Shown here in pieces: positions 12,191-24,637 of a stretch of 64,000 nt of DNA. Positions within the stretch are counted from its first letter, which is position 1; each line of letters begins with the position of its first letter. Source of the DNA: Narthecium ossifragum (lineage: Eukaryota; Streptophyta; Magnoliopsida; Dioscoreales; Nartheciaceae). The notes under the pieces were generated by a model, which saw only the letters and a program-made list of their open reading frames with translations, did not search any database and was not told the DNA's origin. The position numbers and the translations under genes were made by a program. Location of the stretch: positions 387,001 through 451,000 of the forward strand of contig OY986968.1 of assembly GCA_963920575.1 (NCBI GenBank). The letters are read 5' to 3'.

Positions 12191-13700
12191 GAGTTTAACC
12201 ACATTACTGTATCAGTATTTGCGTAGGTACCCTTCCGGCAAAACACAAAGGAGGATGGTGTGAAGGCAGTTGGCAGCACAGAAACAAATTACCACCTACT
12301 CTGGATTTTAGAAACAAATGAAGGGATTTTATGGGATTGAAAAGAACATGACAAGCCAAAGGAGAAGGTAAAATCATTGAAGGACCCATGGCTAATGACA
12401 ATACAATAAAAGGTACACTAATAATTGTGACTAATAAAAGGTAAAACTTTCTACTCACGTCAAATCATTCAGCTTTCCCCTCAAATAGTTTGATACAATG
12501 GAATCTGATTGACTATAATACGTATAGCTTCTAAAAGGCAAAACCCTCTTTGACTTGGTTGCAAGAAGACAGTTTTAAGTTATGAATTCCAGCAATAACT
12601 ATAGTATTTAAAAGTTTCAATCTTGACTTCTTCTTCTTTTTTACTAGAATTGATTAAATCACGGAGGAGTACATTCTGTGGAGGCCATGTGGCATTCGAC
12701 GTGGCCAGCCACCTCAGCATGGGTGGGTCTGCAACTGAAAGTACAGAGATAAAAATTAATATCTGCTTCTCTCTTAGATTTTACAGAGTGAAGTGATTTC
12801 AAATCAAATTGAGAAAAGCGAAATGAATGTGGGACCCACTCATGCCGATGCCACGTAAGCTCCAGCTCAACTGTTCAATTATCGGGCAACTAGAAGAGGT
12901 AAGGAAGCCAGTAGTCTTCTATGCGAGTTCAGAGTAGTCTACCTGCTTGATGAGATTGTACTCTGGATAACTATAGGGTGTGCTAATCTGAATCCAAAGT
13001 GCCGTAAATAATGAGCCATAACAGCCACCTATTCAGACCAAACAACTGTGGCAATACTCCTAATATTTGGCATTAAGCCTAACAAATTAGGTTCTATAGC
13101 TGCAGAATGGTGAAGCTCTGTGTTATCAAAACTAAAAGCAATCCCAGAAGTCCAAGATATGAGTTGCAAGAAAATTCGGCGGCGAAGCTGGCATCTTGAT
13201 CCTCAGAAGATTGTAGCTGGGCCAGGTGATTATTGGCCAAACTTCAACTAGAACTTTATTCCGTTTGTTTCCGAGCATCAATGAACTCTCGGGGTTTATA
13301 AACTAGATGAGCATAACATAAGACCTTTGATCCTACGCAATGAAAGAGGAATGAAAAGTGTGGACATGGAGAGAAGGGGCAGTTCGATTTGCTAATTTTG
13401 ACTCACCTTTCTGCTGAATATATTTTTTCTTGCTGACAAAGTAGGTGCTCTATCACCTAACATATGAAGTTTGTTAGATCCTGTTAACAAGTGCAAAGTC
13501 CACACGTATCAACTTATGTACACGCAAATGTCCTCAAATGAAAGCTCTTTAAGATAAGTTCTGGAAGACAAATCAGTGAAAGGTTTGCATGCTTACTGTA
13601 CACCTTTGGAGGAGAAACATAACAATTTCCTCAGTACCAATGATCGCAATCCGTACAGTACCAAAAGGATGACTCAAAGCAATTCAGCAGAATGCATGAA
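12191..13700. other. Intergenic spacer with a possible foldback near 12670-12870
   Basis: No coding region recognised. The blocks around 12685-12735 and 12825-12860 contain imperfectly complementary GTGGCAT.../...ATGCCAC and CATG(g)GTGGGTC/GACCCACTCATG stretches, suggesting a degraded small foldback element. No target duplication was found. Confidence 0.35.
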
Positions 13701-13791
13701 TATTTCTTGTCATAAAGTTCATTGTTATGAGACCCTATACATTAATGGGTTTTCTTAAAAAGTCCTCCTTCGCACTTTGTTCCATAGTGTA

Positions 13792-13857
13792 TATAGTCTT
13801 ACAAACGAGTACTCTATGCATCAACAATATAAAGGTATTAGCACAAGGCTTGAAATT
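13792..13857 (-). pseudogene. Duplicated 3' terminus of the adjacent PPR gene
   Basis: This stretch aligns without gaps to 13961-14026, the last coding bases of the PPR gene, with about 52 of 66 positions identical and in the same orientation. Its translation (NFKPCANTFILLMHRVL) mirrors the PPR C-terminus (NFKLCADTFMLLVKRVLDC). It is a partial tandem duplicate about 169 bp downstream of the original, too short to be functional. Confidence 0.75.
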
Positions 13858-13951
13858 ATAGAAGCAAGGGATTAACACAGAAATAGTCAGCAGAAGTTCA
13901 AGAATGTAGCAATATTTCTTATCACTTAAATTAATTGTCATTGAAATCTAT

Positions 13952-15700
13952 TCACAATTTTATGGTGTCACAATCAAGTACTCTCTTCACTAACAACATA
14001 AACGTATCAGCACAAAGCTTGAAGTTCTTACTTATCATCTCATCATAGAAGAACAAAGCCCTTTCGATGCTTCTGTCTTGACAACAAGCGGTAATTAGAG
14101 CATCATAAATACAACTTTCAGGGGCCAACGATTTACCTTTCATGATCGAAAGGAACTTTTCAGCTTCATTCAATTTACCACAACTGCAAAGGTTCTCGAC
14201 AACTGCGGTATAGACCGTCAAACCAGGATTGAGGCCGTTATGCTCCATTTCATAACACAATTTGACGATTCCTTGTGCATCTCTTGTTTTTCCATACCCT
14301 TCAATGAGTCTCAAGTAAGTGATCTCATTGGGCACAAACCCTTTCTCGATCAAAATAGTCACGATGCCATTAGCCTCGTCAACATCCCCCGCTTCGCAAA
14401 GCTTACTGATCATCTCATTGCAAGCATCGCAATCCAGAACATATCCTACTCTGAGCATCTCTTCATAGTATGCCAAGCTCTCCTCCACTCTGCCCATTCT
14501 GGAGCATCCCTCTACCAGATAATTATACGTCTCATTATATGGCTTCACCCCCTTGCTTCGCATCTCTTGCATCAAGTGAATAGCTTCTTCGATCTTTCCC
14601 TCCATGCAGTGGGCACCGATGAAGGCGGTATACACAAAAGCATTCGACCTCCCTCCTCTCTTCAGCATTTCATCGTACGTCGTTCGAGCCGTCTCCAATT
14701 GGCCCATCCTGCATCGAGCAAATATAATCATAGAATACATAATCCCATCAAAGGTCATGTTCTTTTGCAACAGCCTCTTCAGCAACAGTATCCCTTCTTC
14801 CACTCTACCCTCCTTAAAGATCCTAAACCCCAATGCCGCATTAACCACCACCCCAGGAGCACATCTCTGCCCATGTATATGATCCAATTCATCGACCATC
14901 TTGTTCAATTCTCCATTCTTGCACATCAAACCAACCATTATCTCCGTCGTGGCTTGGTTCGGGTAAACTCTTCTCTCAAGCATGTACTCATACACCTTCC
15001 AAGCCAAATCGCAACTACCCATCCTCTGCGCCACATGCAACAGAGTGTTGAAGCTTGTAAGACTCAATTGGAATCCACGATCTCCCAAATGGTGGCAGGT
15101 GGCAAAAGCCACCTCGGCCATCCTCATCTTGGAGTAACTCTGTACCAAGAGATCGAATACCCGAGGGCCGGGGAGGACGAGCTCGTAGACACTCAGGAAG
15201 ACATCAACAAGCGAAGAACTCGAACGACGCCCGGGTTCACAACTCTTCTTTATGGATGATTCGAGCAGTGCTCTGGCGTCGGCGAGGAGGCCGGCGCGGA
15301 CCAAGATTTGAACCATGACGGAGCACGATCGGAGCCCATGTTGGAATCGCTGGTGATTGGATGACCAGTGGAAGAAAGCCAACGCCTTTTTGACGTCCGT
15401 GGGCTCTCCGAGAGTGATGAGCACTCTCTCGACGATGGTGTCGGTTAGTTGGATGGTGGCGAAGTTGGCGGTTAAAGAATCCCAGTTCGCGCCATGGCTT
15501 AATAAGTGGTTGCAGATTGGGGTTATGAGATCAGGAGATTGCTGTGGCTGCTCTGGTTGAGATTGGATCCACCTGAGATTGAGAAGTGAGGGTTTATGGC
15601 AGGGTTTTAGGGGATTGGATTCGCTTGTGAGATGTTTGAGGAGAGATCTTCTATGGAAAAGGTGGAAGCTCCTGCTGCTGGTTCTTAGCGCCATCTTCAT
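13952..15700 (-). CDS. Pentatricopeptide repeat (PPR) protein, probably mitochondrial
   Basis: Intact single-exon gene, 582 residues (580 if the third codon, MALRTSSRS, is the start). The N-terminus is rich in Arg, Ser and Leu and lacks acidic residues (RTSSRSFHLFHRRSLLKHL), which suggests organelle import, most likely mitochondrial. From about residue 170 onward come roughly ten P-type PPR motifs of 35 residues (for example TYNYLVEGCSRMGRVEESLAYYEEML and TVYTAVVENLCSCGKLNEAEKFL). There is no E, DYW or SMR domain, so a P-class RNA-binding protein for organelle transcript processing or stability is expected. The specific RNA target cannot be read from the sequence. The gene ends in a short non-repeat tail, and a diverged duplicate of that tail lies just downstream. 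Confidence 0.92.
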   Translation of the reverse strand: MKMALRTSSRSFHLFHRRSLLKHLTSESNPLKPCHKPSLLNLRWIQSQPEQPQQSPDLITPICNHLLSHGANWDSLTANFATIQLTDTIVERVLITLGEPTDVKKALAFFHWSSNHQRFQHGLRSCSVMVQILVRAGLLADARALLESSIKKSCEPGRRSSSSLVDVFLSVYELVLPGPRVFDLLVQSYSKMRMAEVAFATCHHLGDRGFQLSLTSFNTLLHVAQRMGSCDLAWKVYEYMLERRVYPNQATTEIMVGLMCKNGELNKMVDELDHIHGQRCAPGVVVNAALGFRIFKEGRVEEGILLLKRLLQKNMTFDGIMYSMIIFARCRMGQLETARTTYDEMLKRGGRSNAFVYTAFIGAHCMEGKIEEAIHLMQEMRSKGVKPYNETYNYLVEGCSRMGRVEESLAYYEEMLRVGYVLDCDACNEMISKLCEAGDVDEANGIVTILIEKGFVPNEITYLRLIEGYGKTRDAQGIVKLCYEMEHNGLNPGLTVYTAVVENLCSCGKLNEAEKFLSIMKGKSLAPESCIYDALITACCQDRSIERALFFYDEMISKNFKLCADTFMLLVKRVLDCDTIKL

Positions 15701-16585
15701 GATTTGGATAAATATGTGTTTCTATTTGTACCTACTTCACTTCAGGTCCAGCCCGGCCCGGTCCAGGTTTAGGAAGATGATAATTGAGGCTATACTTTCT
15801 CATTGTCGGGCCGGGCTTTGTTTGGGCTAATTTCTCAAATCCAAGACGGGTCAGGCCTCTCGGACCTCTTAATCTCTAAATATTATAAGAGTACCACAGG
15901 CTTTCTAGTGGGGTAGGAAGCAAATCACTTGATTGAAGCAGTCTTCTAGAAATTCTCTATCTAAAGAAACAAAATAACTTTAAAATAAAAACATAAGATA
16001 GCACAGAACGAAAAGGCTAACATCTTCCAGCTATCATATCGACGAAGTTATTGAAGCACTCACAAGCCTATTGAAGCCATGAAAGCTTTGCATCTCATTG
16101 CTCTTTTGCTTCTTATAGCCAGTAAACTTTCCAAGTTTACACAATCGGCCTTCAAAACTAAAGACAACATGAGGCTTCAAATTACTCGACCAGTGTATAT
16201 AATTTAAAGGCAGAAGATATTCTCTTCTCTTCTCTATGCTTGTTTTCAACTATTTTAGAAACAAGTCTAGAAAACTTGGACAGTAGCAAAGGAAAGAAAA
16301 AAACAGAGGTAGAAACTCAACGAGCATATCGTCTTTGATCTTCTCCATTTCACCCATTGACATTTAAGTAAGAGGTTGAGGGTGAGATGCTGATAAATAC
16401 TCGGGAAGTTAATGACTGTGCATCTCTACTCAATGGTGATAGAGACAATGGCAGACAGTTCATTCAAGAGGTAGAAAATTTTCACCTTTGCCGTTCATGC
16501 TGTATGTAAATTCCGCGTTTTTTTCAACCAGGCAAGTAGCAAAACGCTGATGCTGTAAGCGGAGAGCCATATTTGAGAAGCGAAA

Positions 16586-19500
16586 TCAAGATTCAGGAAT
16601 AGCTTGTGAAGCTGGAAGGAACCTCATCAGAAAACTCGCGAGTGACCAGACGCAGATGATGCCAAGTATTTGGAGCACTGCTAGTAGAGTACCCAAGGAG
16701 CTGTTTATGGCAAGGGTCTGCGACGTTGTCTCAGTTCCTCTCACTGAGAAGGATAGCGCCGTTACCAGCTGTGCTGCTCTATTCAACTGATGCAGTCTAT
16801 ATACCTGAACAAAAAGAAGACAAAAACAAAAAGCCCCGTAACATATAGTGAGAGAATCTGATCATAAAGATGCATGATCCTCAACTTCTCATTGTCATGC
16901 AAAAGCCTAGTCAGAATATGATAGGTGGAAATTCAGACATAGAAAAAAAAGAATACATATAGTGCCGCAATTAGGTGTATAGAAAGCTTGAGCATATTAA
17001 ACATGCTAATACCAAATTATCAAACAGTGGTGGAGATGTTGCTCAGTCTCAGAATAATAGAATATAAGAGAATCTTAGTATCCTACAACATGCTTTATTA
17101 ACCAGATATCCCAATTTCATGGAAATGCCTACTGTTCTCTATCTATGGTGCTAAGATCAGCTAAACCTTTAAGCCTACTGAACTGCAACTTACAGGAAGC
17201 AAGTTCAATTTTATTGCAATATATGCTTGGATATTAGTACTAGCAAATTTCAGTCATTACAAGCATCACAACTATGCTTTGCCTTCCTCAAATGTTAATG
17301 AATCAAAATAAAGGAGACCATAGAATTATATGTCAAGTGTGGCCTCGGCTACATCTATTTGTTCTAATAACAACCTGAAGAGCCTGTATAAAGGCAATAG
17401 CCACCTAAGCCATTTTCAAATCATCTGGACACCTATCTGGATAAACACCAAATTCCTTTAAATGGTCAAAAAATGCAACTACTAAAAAACAAAAGAGCAC
17501 CTGCATTAACATATTATATAAATCAGTTGTAACTTGCCAGTATATTGATGCGACTAATTCTATAATGACGTGTGTATGATGATGCAAGTATCAAAGCAAA
17601 ATCACAATCAAACTGAACTGAAATTTGGAAATGTTCATTTTAGACATTTTTGACCCCCAGTTACAGGAGGAACAAAAACTGCCCCTTTAAGCTCGAAATA
17701 TATACTCTATTCAACTTCGGTAAATGTTCCACGGAGCTTTAATGGCCCACCTGAAAGATAATAGGAATGACTGGCCATGCGGGTGACTTGAGGTACCGAG
17801 CATACTGTTCGAATGCAAACTGTACAACAAGACCAACAAGATATGGAGCAAGAGTAGCCGACGCGGCTGGGCCAGTCCACGGCCAGACCATGCCCATTGT
17901 GACAAGAGGTATCAACAGGCTGAGTACCAGGGTTGCAACAGAAGAAACACGCAGCCCATATTGGGTACCTGATGATAAATTAGGTATCGGTGTTGCTTGC
18001 TGTCGAGGCTTCCAAACATGGTCAATAAGCAGAACAAATATAGCAACTCCACCATAAAAAAGAGCTTCTGTGAAGAACAATATTAGAAAATCTGCAGACA
18101 AGTGATAACAATTTTAATGTTATGATCAACTTGGTGTATCATCCCACATACGCATGAAAATTTTGATGCTATAACTGCACCCCACTAATTAATGTTAGGT
18201 CTGAGTCAGAAAGTAAAATTGCAAGCACTGATTCTACATGTACAAAATTGTCAGGAAACTGATGCATAAATCTCAATCCATGAATTGCCATCCTGCCAAT
18301 CCTCATAATTATATTATGAAAGAAGCCTAGTGCTGGTCCGTAATCTATGTGCCAGGACTTTCATAATTATTTCAACCTTGAAGTAACAATTAGAGCTCGT
18401 TGTGGATGATGATACACTATCGGATCAATAATTGATGTGTCGCTGGCAAGTTTCGTGCTGACAGCATGTGTCGCGCCCATACTCATGACAGACCATTTGC
18501 CGAGTATTTGTATCATGCCGATAACTCATAGGCATGATGCATATCAGTCGGCACATTAATCCATGTGTCAAATTCACTTATGAACTCTTAATTTCAGACT
18601 CATCAATTTTAATTACCTTAACGAGAGAGGTCGATTTGAAAATTTGCTAACAATCAATAGTAAGTGCTGGTCTGAACTCTGAAGCTTTCACTCAAAATAG
18701 CAATAATTGCTTCCTACACAACCTAAAACGTAAGCAAAACTATATTCCAAGGGCCTTTAAATGTTGTGCTTCCCCCTGCACGTCCCGTGCTTACTGCCAC
18801 TGTAGTTATACTTGTCATGGACATCATGCCAAGCTTATTTCTCTCTTCTTCAACTTCCGTGCCACCAACACGGGGTCCATGCCGAGTATCATCATGTATC
18901 GTGCCTACTAGAGACTGGAATGACATATGTCGCTGGCATATTAATTCGTGCTCAAAAGTGAAGTATCTATCTTCATGAAAGGTGGATATAATGGTAGAGA
19001 GCAAGCACATAAACTACTGGTGCCATATGATAATCGAGTATAAAGATTGATAGGCATAAATGCGAGAGTTAAAATTCATAAAGAAATTCTATCTCCAAAA
19101 GGAAATTAATCTCATTCTACCTGTTAAAAGAGAGTCCTCAAATACAGCAGAAAACATTCTCCTCAAGTATAGAGTTGGGAAAACTAAGAAGGAAACAAGG
19201 ACAGTAGGGCCAATGAACCAGAGAAGTTTGGTTGTTTCAGTTCTTTGCATTGATCCAACAACTTCTTCTTCCTTCTTGGGAGAAAATCCGTGAAATGAGA
19301 TAAATCCTGGCTTTCCTTCAGCTCTCTGAGCTGGAAGGGACAGAGCAATTCTCGACGAATCTTCCTCCTCAGCATGAAGTAAATTATTTTGTTCCAAATC
19401 ATCGGAACCAAGCTCAGCAGCAGACAGCTGACCTTCAGAAGCAGCAAAGAGACTTAGGTGCCTTGGCAGGAGCCTTTGATTTACCTTAATCCCAAGGCTG

Positions 19501-20918
19501 ATCTGGCTTGTATTTCCTGCTTAGTAACAAAAGAACTAGACAAAATTATGACTAGTACTATAAGCCTCTGAAACATGATCTTATGTCTTGCAAGTATCCA
19601 AGTAATTTGAAAAGGATACCATGAAAGTCATTCAGCTGCTGTATCTCGCATCTTTTCCCTTTGGTACATCTCCAAGGACTCAACTAGAAAACATCAAAAG
19701 ACAAGTAATAATGCGTTGGGGGAGTTGCATAGCTGATTTTTTGGTCACCACATCATGAAATAATTGTACAGAGAGCAAACAATATGCTGCACAGTATGAG
19801 TTTCTGAAACACCAAATAGCAGAAAACACAATGTTCTCATTCCCATACCAATCCTAAATTGAAGATCATTTTACGACACAGACCAGGAACAAGGCGCAGA
19901 GTTGAAATACCCCAATTACAAGGATAAAAAAAACCAAATCATACCCTAAGGCTATTGACTCTGTAACTAAGCAATCCAGAACATCCAGCAAAATGCATCC
20001 TTGAATTATAAAACATTCCGTTATAAAAATGATGTACACACATGTTTGTAGAAAAAAGAACTATAAAAAGGTATCATAAAATGGTTCTGACAAACCCTTT
20101 GCTAGTAAAATCCACCAAAGGGAATTTATATCTTTCAACAGCTCATGGTAATATATGGAAGATATAAAAGAGGATACAGATTTATAGACTCAGGACATGG
20201 CACATGACTAAGTGCTTGTCAGGGAAGTGCAACACACAAGTCAAGGAGGAATTACGTTGGAACTACCAATATACAAGATACCTATATCAAAGGTCACAGC
20301 ATATATTTACAGCTATGAATTAGCGAGAAATGAGATTTTCAGTAATAATGAGCAGATATTAAAAGGCCAGAGGCAATCCATATACCTAGATATAAAACAT
20401 AAAGGAAGGATATAAAACATAGAGAATTAGAGTGCCAAACAATGCCACACAACAGGCAGCCTCAGCGTGACACGAACATCATTTTCTACCATGTTAATCG
20501 CCTAAAATGGTACGCATTAGCAGGAAAAGACAATCTAACAATTGGATTCATGCCACCGATAAAATCAAATTAAATTCGACAGAAATTGCATTCTAACGCA
20601 CTGTGAAACGAGTATGACTTGTAACAGGAAGCTACTTGAATTCTCCGCCTAAAATATCCCAGAACATTAGATGCAATAATTTGAAAGCACAGAATTACTT
20701 CAATCCTTAAAAAAGTGTTCAAAACCAATTTATAACAAACATCACGACTATAATCTGGAGAAACTAAAACATGGTTTAATGAAGTTCAAAAGATAAATAC
20801 TACATAAAGCCATGGCCATCAAAGATTAATAAGATGGAAACACCTTCAATTCTTTCTGAAGAGTAGGAGATATGGCAGACCGACGCAAAGTTGGACAAAA
20901 CCCAATAGAGACCGCCAT
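16586..20918 (-). CDS. Probable plastid multi-pass membrane protein, function unknown
   Basis: Five exons join in frame with GT-AG borders: 20844-20918 (ATG), 19620-19683, 19121-19516, 17751-18091 and 16586-16804 (stop). They encode 364 residues. The N-terminal ~70 residues (MAVSIGFCPTLRRSAISPTL onward, Ser/Arg/Lys-rich, almost no acid) look like a chloroplast transit peptide. An acidic loop follows, then hydrophobic helices around TKLLWFIGPTVLVSFLVFP, FLILFFTEALFYGGVAIFVL, VATLVLSLLIPLVTMGMVW, LAPYLVGLVVQFAF and LAVLQILGIICVWSLASFLM. I do not recognise a named family. The consistent phases and the domain layout argue for a real, intact gene. Plastid location is inferred only from the N-terminus. 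Confidence 0.82.
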
Positions 20919-22450
20919 AGAACTAGTAATTCTCTAAGCGAAGATACGAAGAATAGAGGCCAAAAGCTCCATTTGTAGGGATTTGAAGAGGAACCCAGTA
21001 AGATTTCGACTGATTAAGAGATACCCAATTGAGGAACTCGCCTGGTAATCTGGTATCCATTGGAGAAGGTCGAAATTTATACGGGTTCAAGCGGTGCTTC
21101 GTGGGGTGGGCGGACAGAGCGAAGACCGAGATGCCATGTGGATGAAGAGCATTGTAAGATCCTGACCGTTGGACGGCTGGATGCCGAATTGCCGAGGCAG
21201 GAGCATCCAAAGGATAGAGCTCTCCTCTCCCAGTACTAGTTTCCATCAGCTTACTGGAGTCGGAGCCTACCGTGGTGGATCTCTTATCCAGATAGGATCC
21301 GAACCCGGTTCCTTTTATGCGGTGCAAATGTTGATTTTTAGCTTACAATTAATTCTAAAAAAAGCCAGCGAATTGGCTCTTTAGTTTATTGGAAATCCCG
21401 TGCCATTCTTCTTCGCCAGCGCTCTAAGACGGAGTAGGAGGGATATATGAGCACTATTTGTTGAGGATTTCCCCTGATTTGGGGAAGAACGTATCCTGAG
21501 ATTAAAGGAAGAAACGAAATATAAGGGATTTAATTGGAACCTTACTTCTTGAAAATAGCTGCTCGATAAATGGAGACCAGAGGAGCCCCGGAAAGCTTGC
21601 AATATATCCGCCGACAAAGAACATTCCACAATACACAATCTCATACAAAATATCCACACAACACGGAGGTAAAAAAAAACTATAACTCTCATTGAACATT
21701 TACAGTAATAAATGGAAAATAACAACGGTCTATTCCATCATAGAGTCATAGTTTTAGATGCAAGAAACAACATAAACAACTAATAAAACCATCGAGCACC
21801 CCTCTTGCGATTCGCAAGAAAAAAAAAGGAAAATAACTAATGTCAACCAAATACACCAGCACTTATGATATTGTATTCTAGTTTTGAATTGAGTGGTTAG
21901 AATTTCCGTGGGCTCCTTATTGGTGTAGAAGTGTCGAATCCTCCGTCCTTGATTGATGTTTGTAAGCTCTAAATCGATGCACGAACACATAAGCGTAAAT
22001 AACCAAACCAAAAGATACAAGATAATCAAAAAGCGTGAGACAAAAATTTACGTGATTCGGAGATAGATTTTTTTGCATTCACAAGAAGAACATACCGGAG
22101 AAATCCACTATGACTAAAAAGTGTACAAGGGTTGCTTGGAGATTTATTACCAAGCATTGCGTCACCGAGCCCTCTTTCCTCTCTTCTTTCTCTTTCCACT
22201 CTTTCTTCCTCTCTTATTCTTTTCTCTAATGGCATGTTTGGCTCAGTGAATCAAGGTGCATCGCTCGTGTGATGTACCCTGATCCTACGATCCCCTGTTT
22301 CGTTGACCCATGTATTAATTTATGCATGCACCGTATGATGCGTTTTGAAGATAAAATGGTGCATCGCGTGAAATGGCATGTGGTGCATTTTCTATACATC
22401 GCGTGAGCATATTAAAATATATTCAATAAAGTTATGTAAATATTAAAATT
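20919..22450. other. Upstream spacer of the membrane-protein gene; no gene recognised
   Basis: Contains the presumed promoter and leader of the minus-strand gene. The 134-codon open frame at 20923-21327 runs up to the ATG but has no homology features. From about 21.4 to 22.4 kb the sequence is AT-rich with no recognised coding content. Confidence 0.4.
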
Positions 22451-22757
22451 ATGTGAACATTATTTTAATCTCAATAAAATCATTATATTATTTAATCTCA
22501 ATAAAGTCATTATATTATTTCAATCTCAATAATATATATATATAATTCATATAATGTTCACATAATGATGCAATAAAGTTAAAATTTAATATATATATAT
22601 ATACATTAAAATTTTAATACATATTATATTTTAATATATATATATTAAAATTTAACTTTATTACATTATTATGTAAACATTATATGAATTATATATATAT
22701 ATTATTGAGATTTAAATAATATAATGACTTTATTGAGATTAGAATAATGTTCACATA
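22451..22757. mobile_element. AT-rich long inverted repeat (MITE-like foldback)
   Basis: The whole segment is nearly self-complementary. The left arm starts ATGTGAACATTATTTTAATC at 22451, and the same sequence (with one change) reads inward on the opposite strand from about 22756. Arms of about 130-150 bp meet near 22608 in an AT-dinucleotide loop. The left arm carries one extra ~27-bp repeat unit (AATCTCAATAAAGTCATTAT...). No transposase is encoded. Target duplications are not certain. Confidence 0.75.
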
Positions 22758-22766
22758 AAGATAGAA

Positions 22767-23111
22767 TATCAGAGTTGAGAGAACTATAAATGCCATTAAA
22801 ATTTCCTCTAAGGGTATTTTTATTTTGAATTTACACATTCTAGATGTTCCTCAAAAAATTACTACAATAATATTTAACGGGTGAGTTTTTATTTGGTAAT
22901 CATTTTTCCTAAGTTTCTAGTAGGAAAAAAGTTTTCCGAGACTCCTATAGCGAGGAGCATGATTCGAACTCAAGATCCATTCTCTATTCTATGATACAAT
23001 GAAAGAACTCAATTCGCTCATACAGCATGCATGGGTGTGGACCCCCAATTTTTAGTAACTTTTACTGAGATACACTATCAGAGCTGAGAGAACAAAAAAT
23101 GCCATTAAAAT
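22767..23111 (+). repeat. Direct repeat pair of about 36 bp
   Basis: 22767-22802 and 23076-23111 share about 36 bp (TATCAGAGYTGAGAGAAC... through ATGCCATTAAAAT) with few mismatches, 309 bp apart. The first copy directly follows the foldback element. This suggests a local duplication or a second degraded repeat insertion. Confidence 0.6.
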
Positions 23112-23515
23112 AACTTGCATCTTCAGGTTGATGGTTTGTCTTCCCCATGAGTTGGCCGCCGCCGGCCAGCATTGAAACCCTACAGTGGTGGAGGCGACAT
23201 ATTGTGTTGGAAGATGATGGCTGGCGAGCGAGAGGAGGATGGATCTCTTAATTAGGAGCAATACGTATTAATAAGCTGGTGATGGAGTACACCATATTCT
23301 AATTAACATATATCGAAGTATTAATCTTTAGGAGCAATACATATTAATCACGTACAAAACAACCAGAACTGCTCTCTAATGAAAACATTGAAAGCTAGAA
23401 CGTAACCTTATTCTTTACATCCCACGTACAGTACAAACACGTAACTATACTCATACATATATAAAATCCCCACTCATGCAGATCACACACTACTACATTC
23501 CATCTCAAGGATCGT

Positions 23516-24314
23516 TCAACAGCTTGAAGGCGGCTTGACGACGGTCACCGGGCACGACGCGTTGTTCACCACATAGTTGCTGACGCTCCCGAGCAGAGCT
23601 CTGAATGCATGCGAGCACAGAGTGTAATTAAATGTGCTATCCGATGATTAGCATATATATATATATATAGTTGAGGATGAGTAGTACGTAGTACTGATGA
23701 TGGATTTTACCTTTTGACCTTGCTAAGTCCTCTGCTTCCCATCACAAGGCTATGGAGGGGGGTGTTCTCTATGGCTTCACATAGCTTCACCTTCGCATCT
23801 CCCCAGTATATCTTTGCCAACACTTGCACCTATATATATGTTAACCATCTATAGGTAATACAACCACAGATCTAAAGCAATCAACATTCTAAAGAAGGAT
23901 ATATTCGAAGTTATCTAATTAGATTACCCCTTTTTGCTTCGCGACTTCATGAAGAATATCGAGAGTATGCATGTCCGGCTTAACCCCATATATCTTGGTC
24001 ACGCTGGGATCAGCGAATTCCGCCAAAGGAACGAAGGCTATATATTTAACAATCCAAAAGAACAAACGTTCTTGATATATATCATATAGAATATAAGGGA
24101 AGTACTTGGAGATAATTAAAGGATGAGATCAGGACTGACGAGATCCGGTGGACTCCCAGAGATGAACGACGCCGTGCTCGTACTGGTCGTTGGGATCGAC
24201 ATGGACGAGGACTAAGCTATCGCCCTCTCTAAGAAGGTTGCCCGCCGCCCACTTGAGCGCAGCTCTGCTGCCTTCCGAGAAGTCCATCGCCACTCCAACG
24301 TTCCTCCTCGCCAT
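23516..24314 (-). CDS. Universal stress protein (UspA family)
   Basis: Four exons join in frame: 24140-24314, 23928-24037, 23711-23829 and 23516-23600. They encode 162 residues, the usual single-domain plant USP size. The start [20 protein letters not shown] gives the first beta strand and the Asp of the nucleotide site. The C-terminal part has [20 protein letters not shown], an exact G-x2-G-x9-G-S ATP-binding pattern, followed by the final strand CPVTVVK. It is predicted to be cytosolic and to bind ATP or AMP. USPs are induced by abiotic stress, but the precise role of this one is unknown. A TATA box lies about 115 bp upstream. Confidence 0.93.
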
Positions 24315-24425
24315 CCTCGATCGATCAGATGATCGCCTATATATAGATATCTATCTAGCTAGCTAGCTCTACAAGAGTACTCCTACCCTTGCTCCAATTA
24401 ATCGATCCTTCGCCAACTTACTGCT

Positions 24426-24432
24426 TATATAG
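24426..24432 (-). promoter_or_regulatory. TATA box of the universal stress protein gene
   Basis: TATATAA read on the minus strand, about 115 bp upstream of the ATG at 24314. The spacing fits a leader of about 80 nt. Several CTAG-rich repeats lie between it and the ATG. Confidence 0.55.
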
Positions 24433-24637
24433 AACTTGTAAAGGAATTCCAGTGTCCTTTGTCAACCTCGTTCTTATCCTGCTTTGAATCTTCCTCCTCT
24501 ACCGAGTTGTACGAGAGAAGAAGAATCCTCTACTGTTTATGTCACTCTCTCTGTGTTGTCCCTTTCTCTCTCTTCTTTATCTCTCTACAGGAGATGGACA
24601 CGAATATGAGAAACAAACAGATAGCGTGAAAGCTGGC

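Noticed and set aside
14240..15259. 339-codon plus-strand open frame opposite the PPR gene
   Set aside because: It is the complement of an intact PPR gene, with a composition typical of antisense frames.
18420..18970. Repeated ATGCCGA/TCGTGC-type words in the intron of the membrane-protein gene
   Set aside because: Too degenerate to define an element or its borders. Similar words occur near 5150-5230 and 60720-60790.
20923..21327. 134-codon minus-strand frame just upstream of the membrane-protein ATG
   Set aside because: No homology or coding features. It overlaps the expected leader and promoter.
22921..23020. GATTCGAACTC word resembling a tRNA T-loop
   Set aside because: No cloverleaf arms or A-box in the surrounding sequence.
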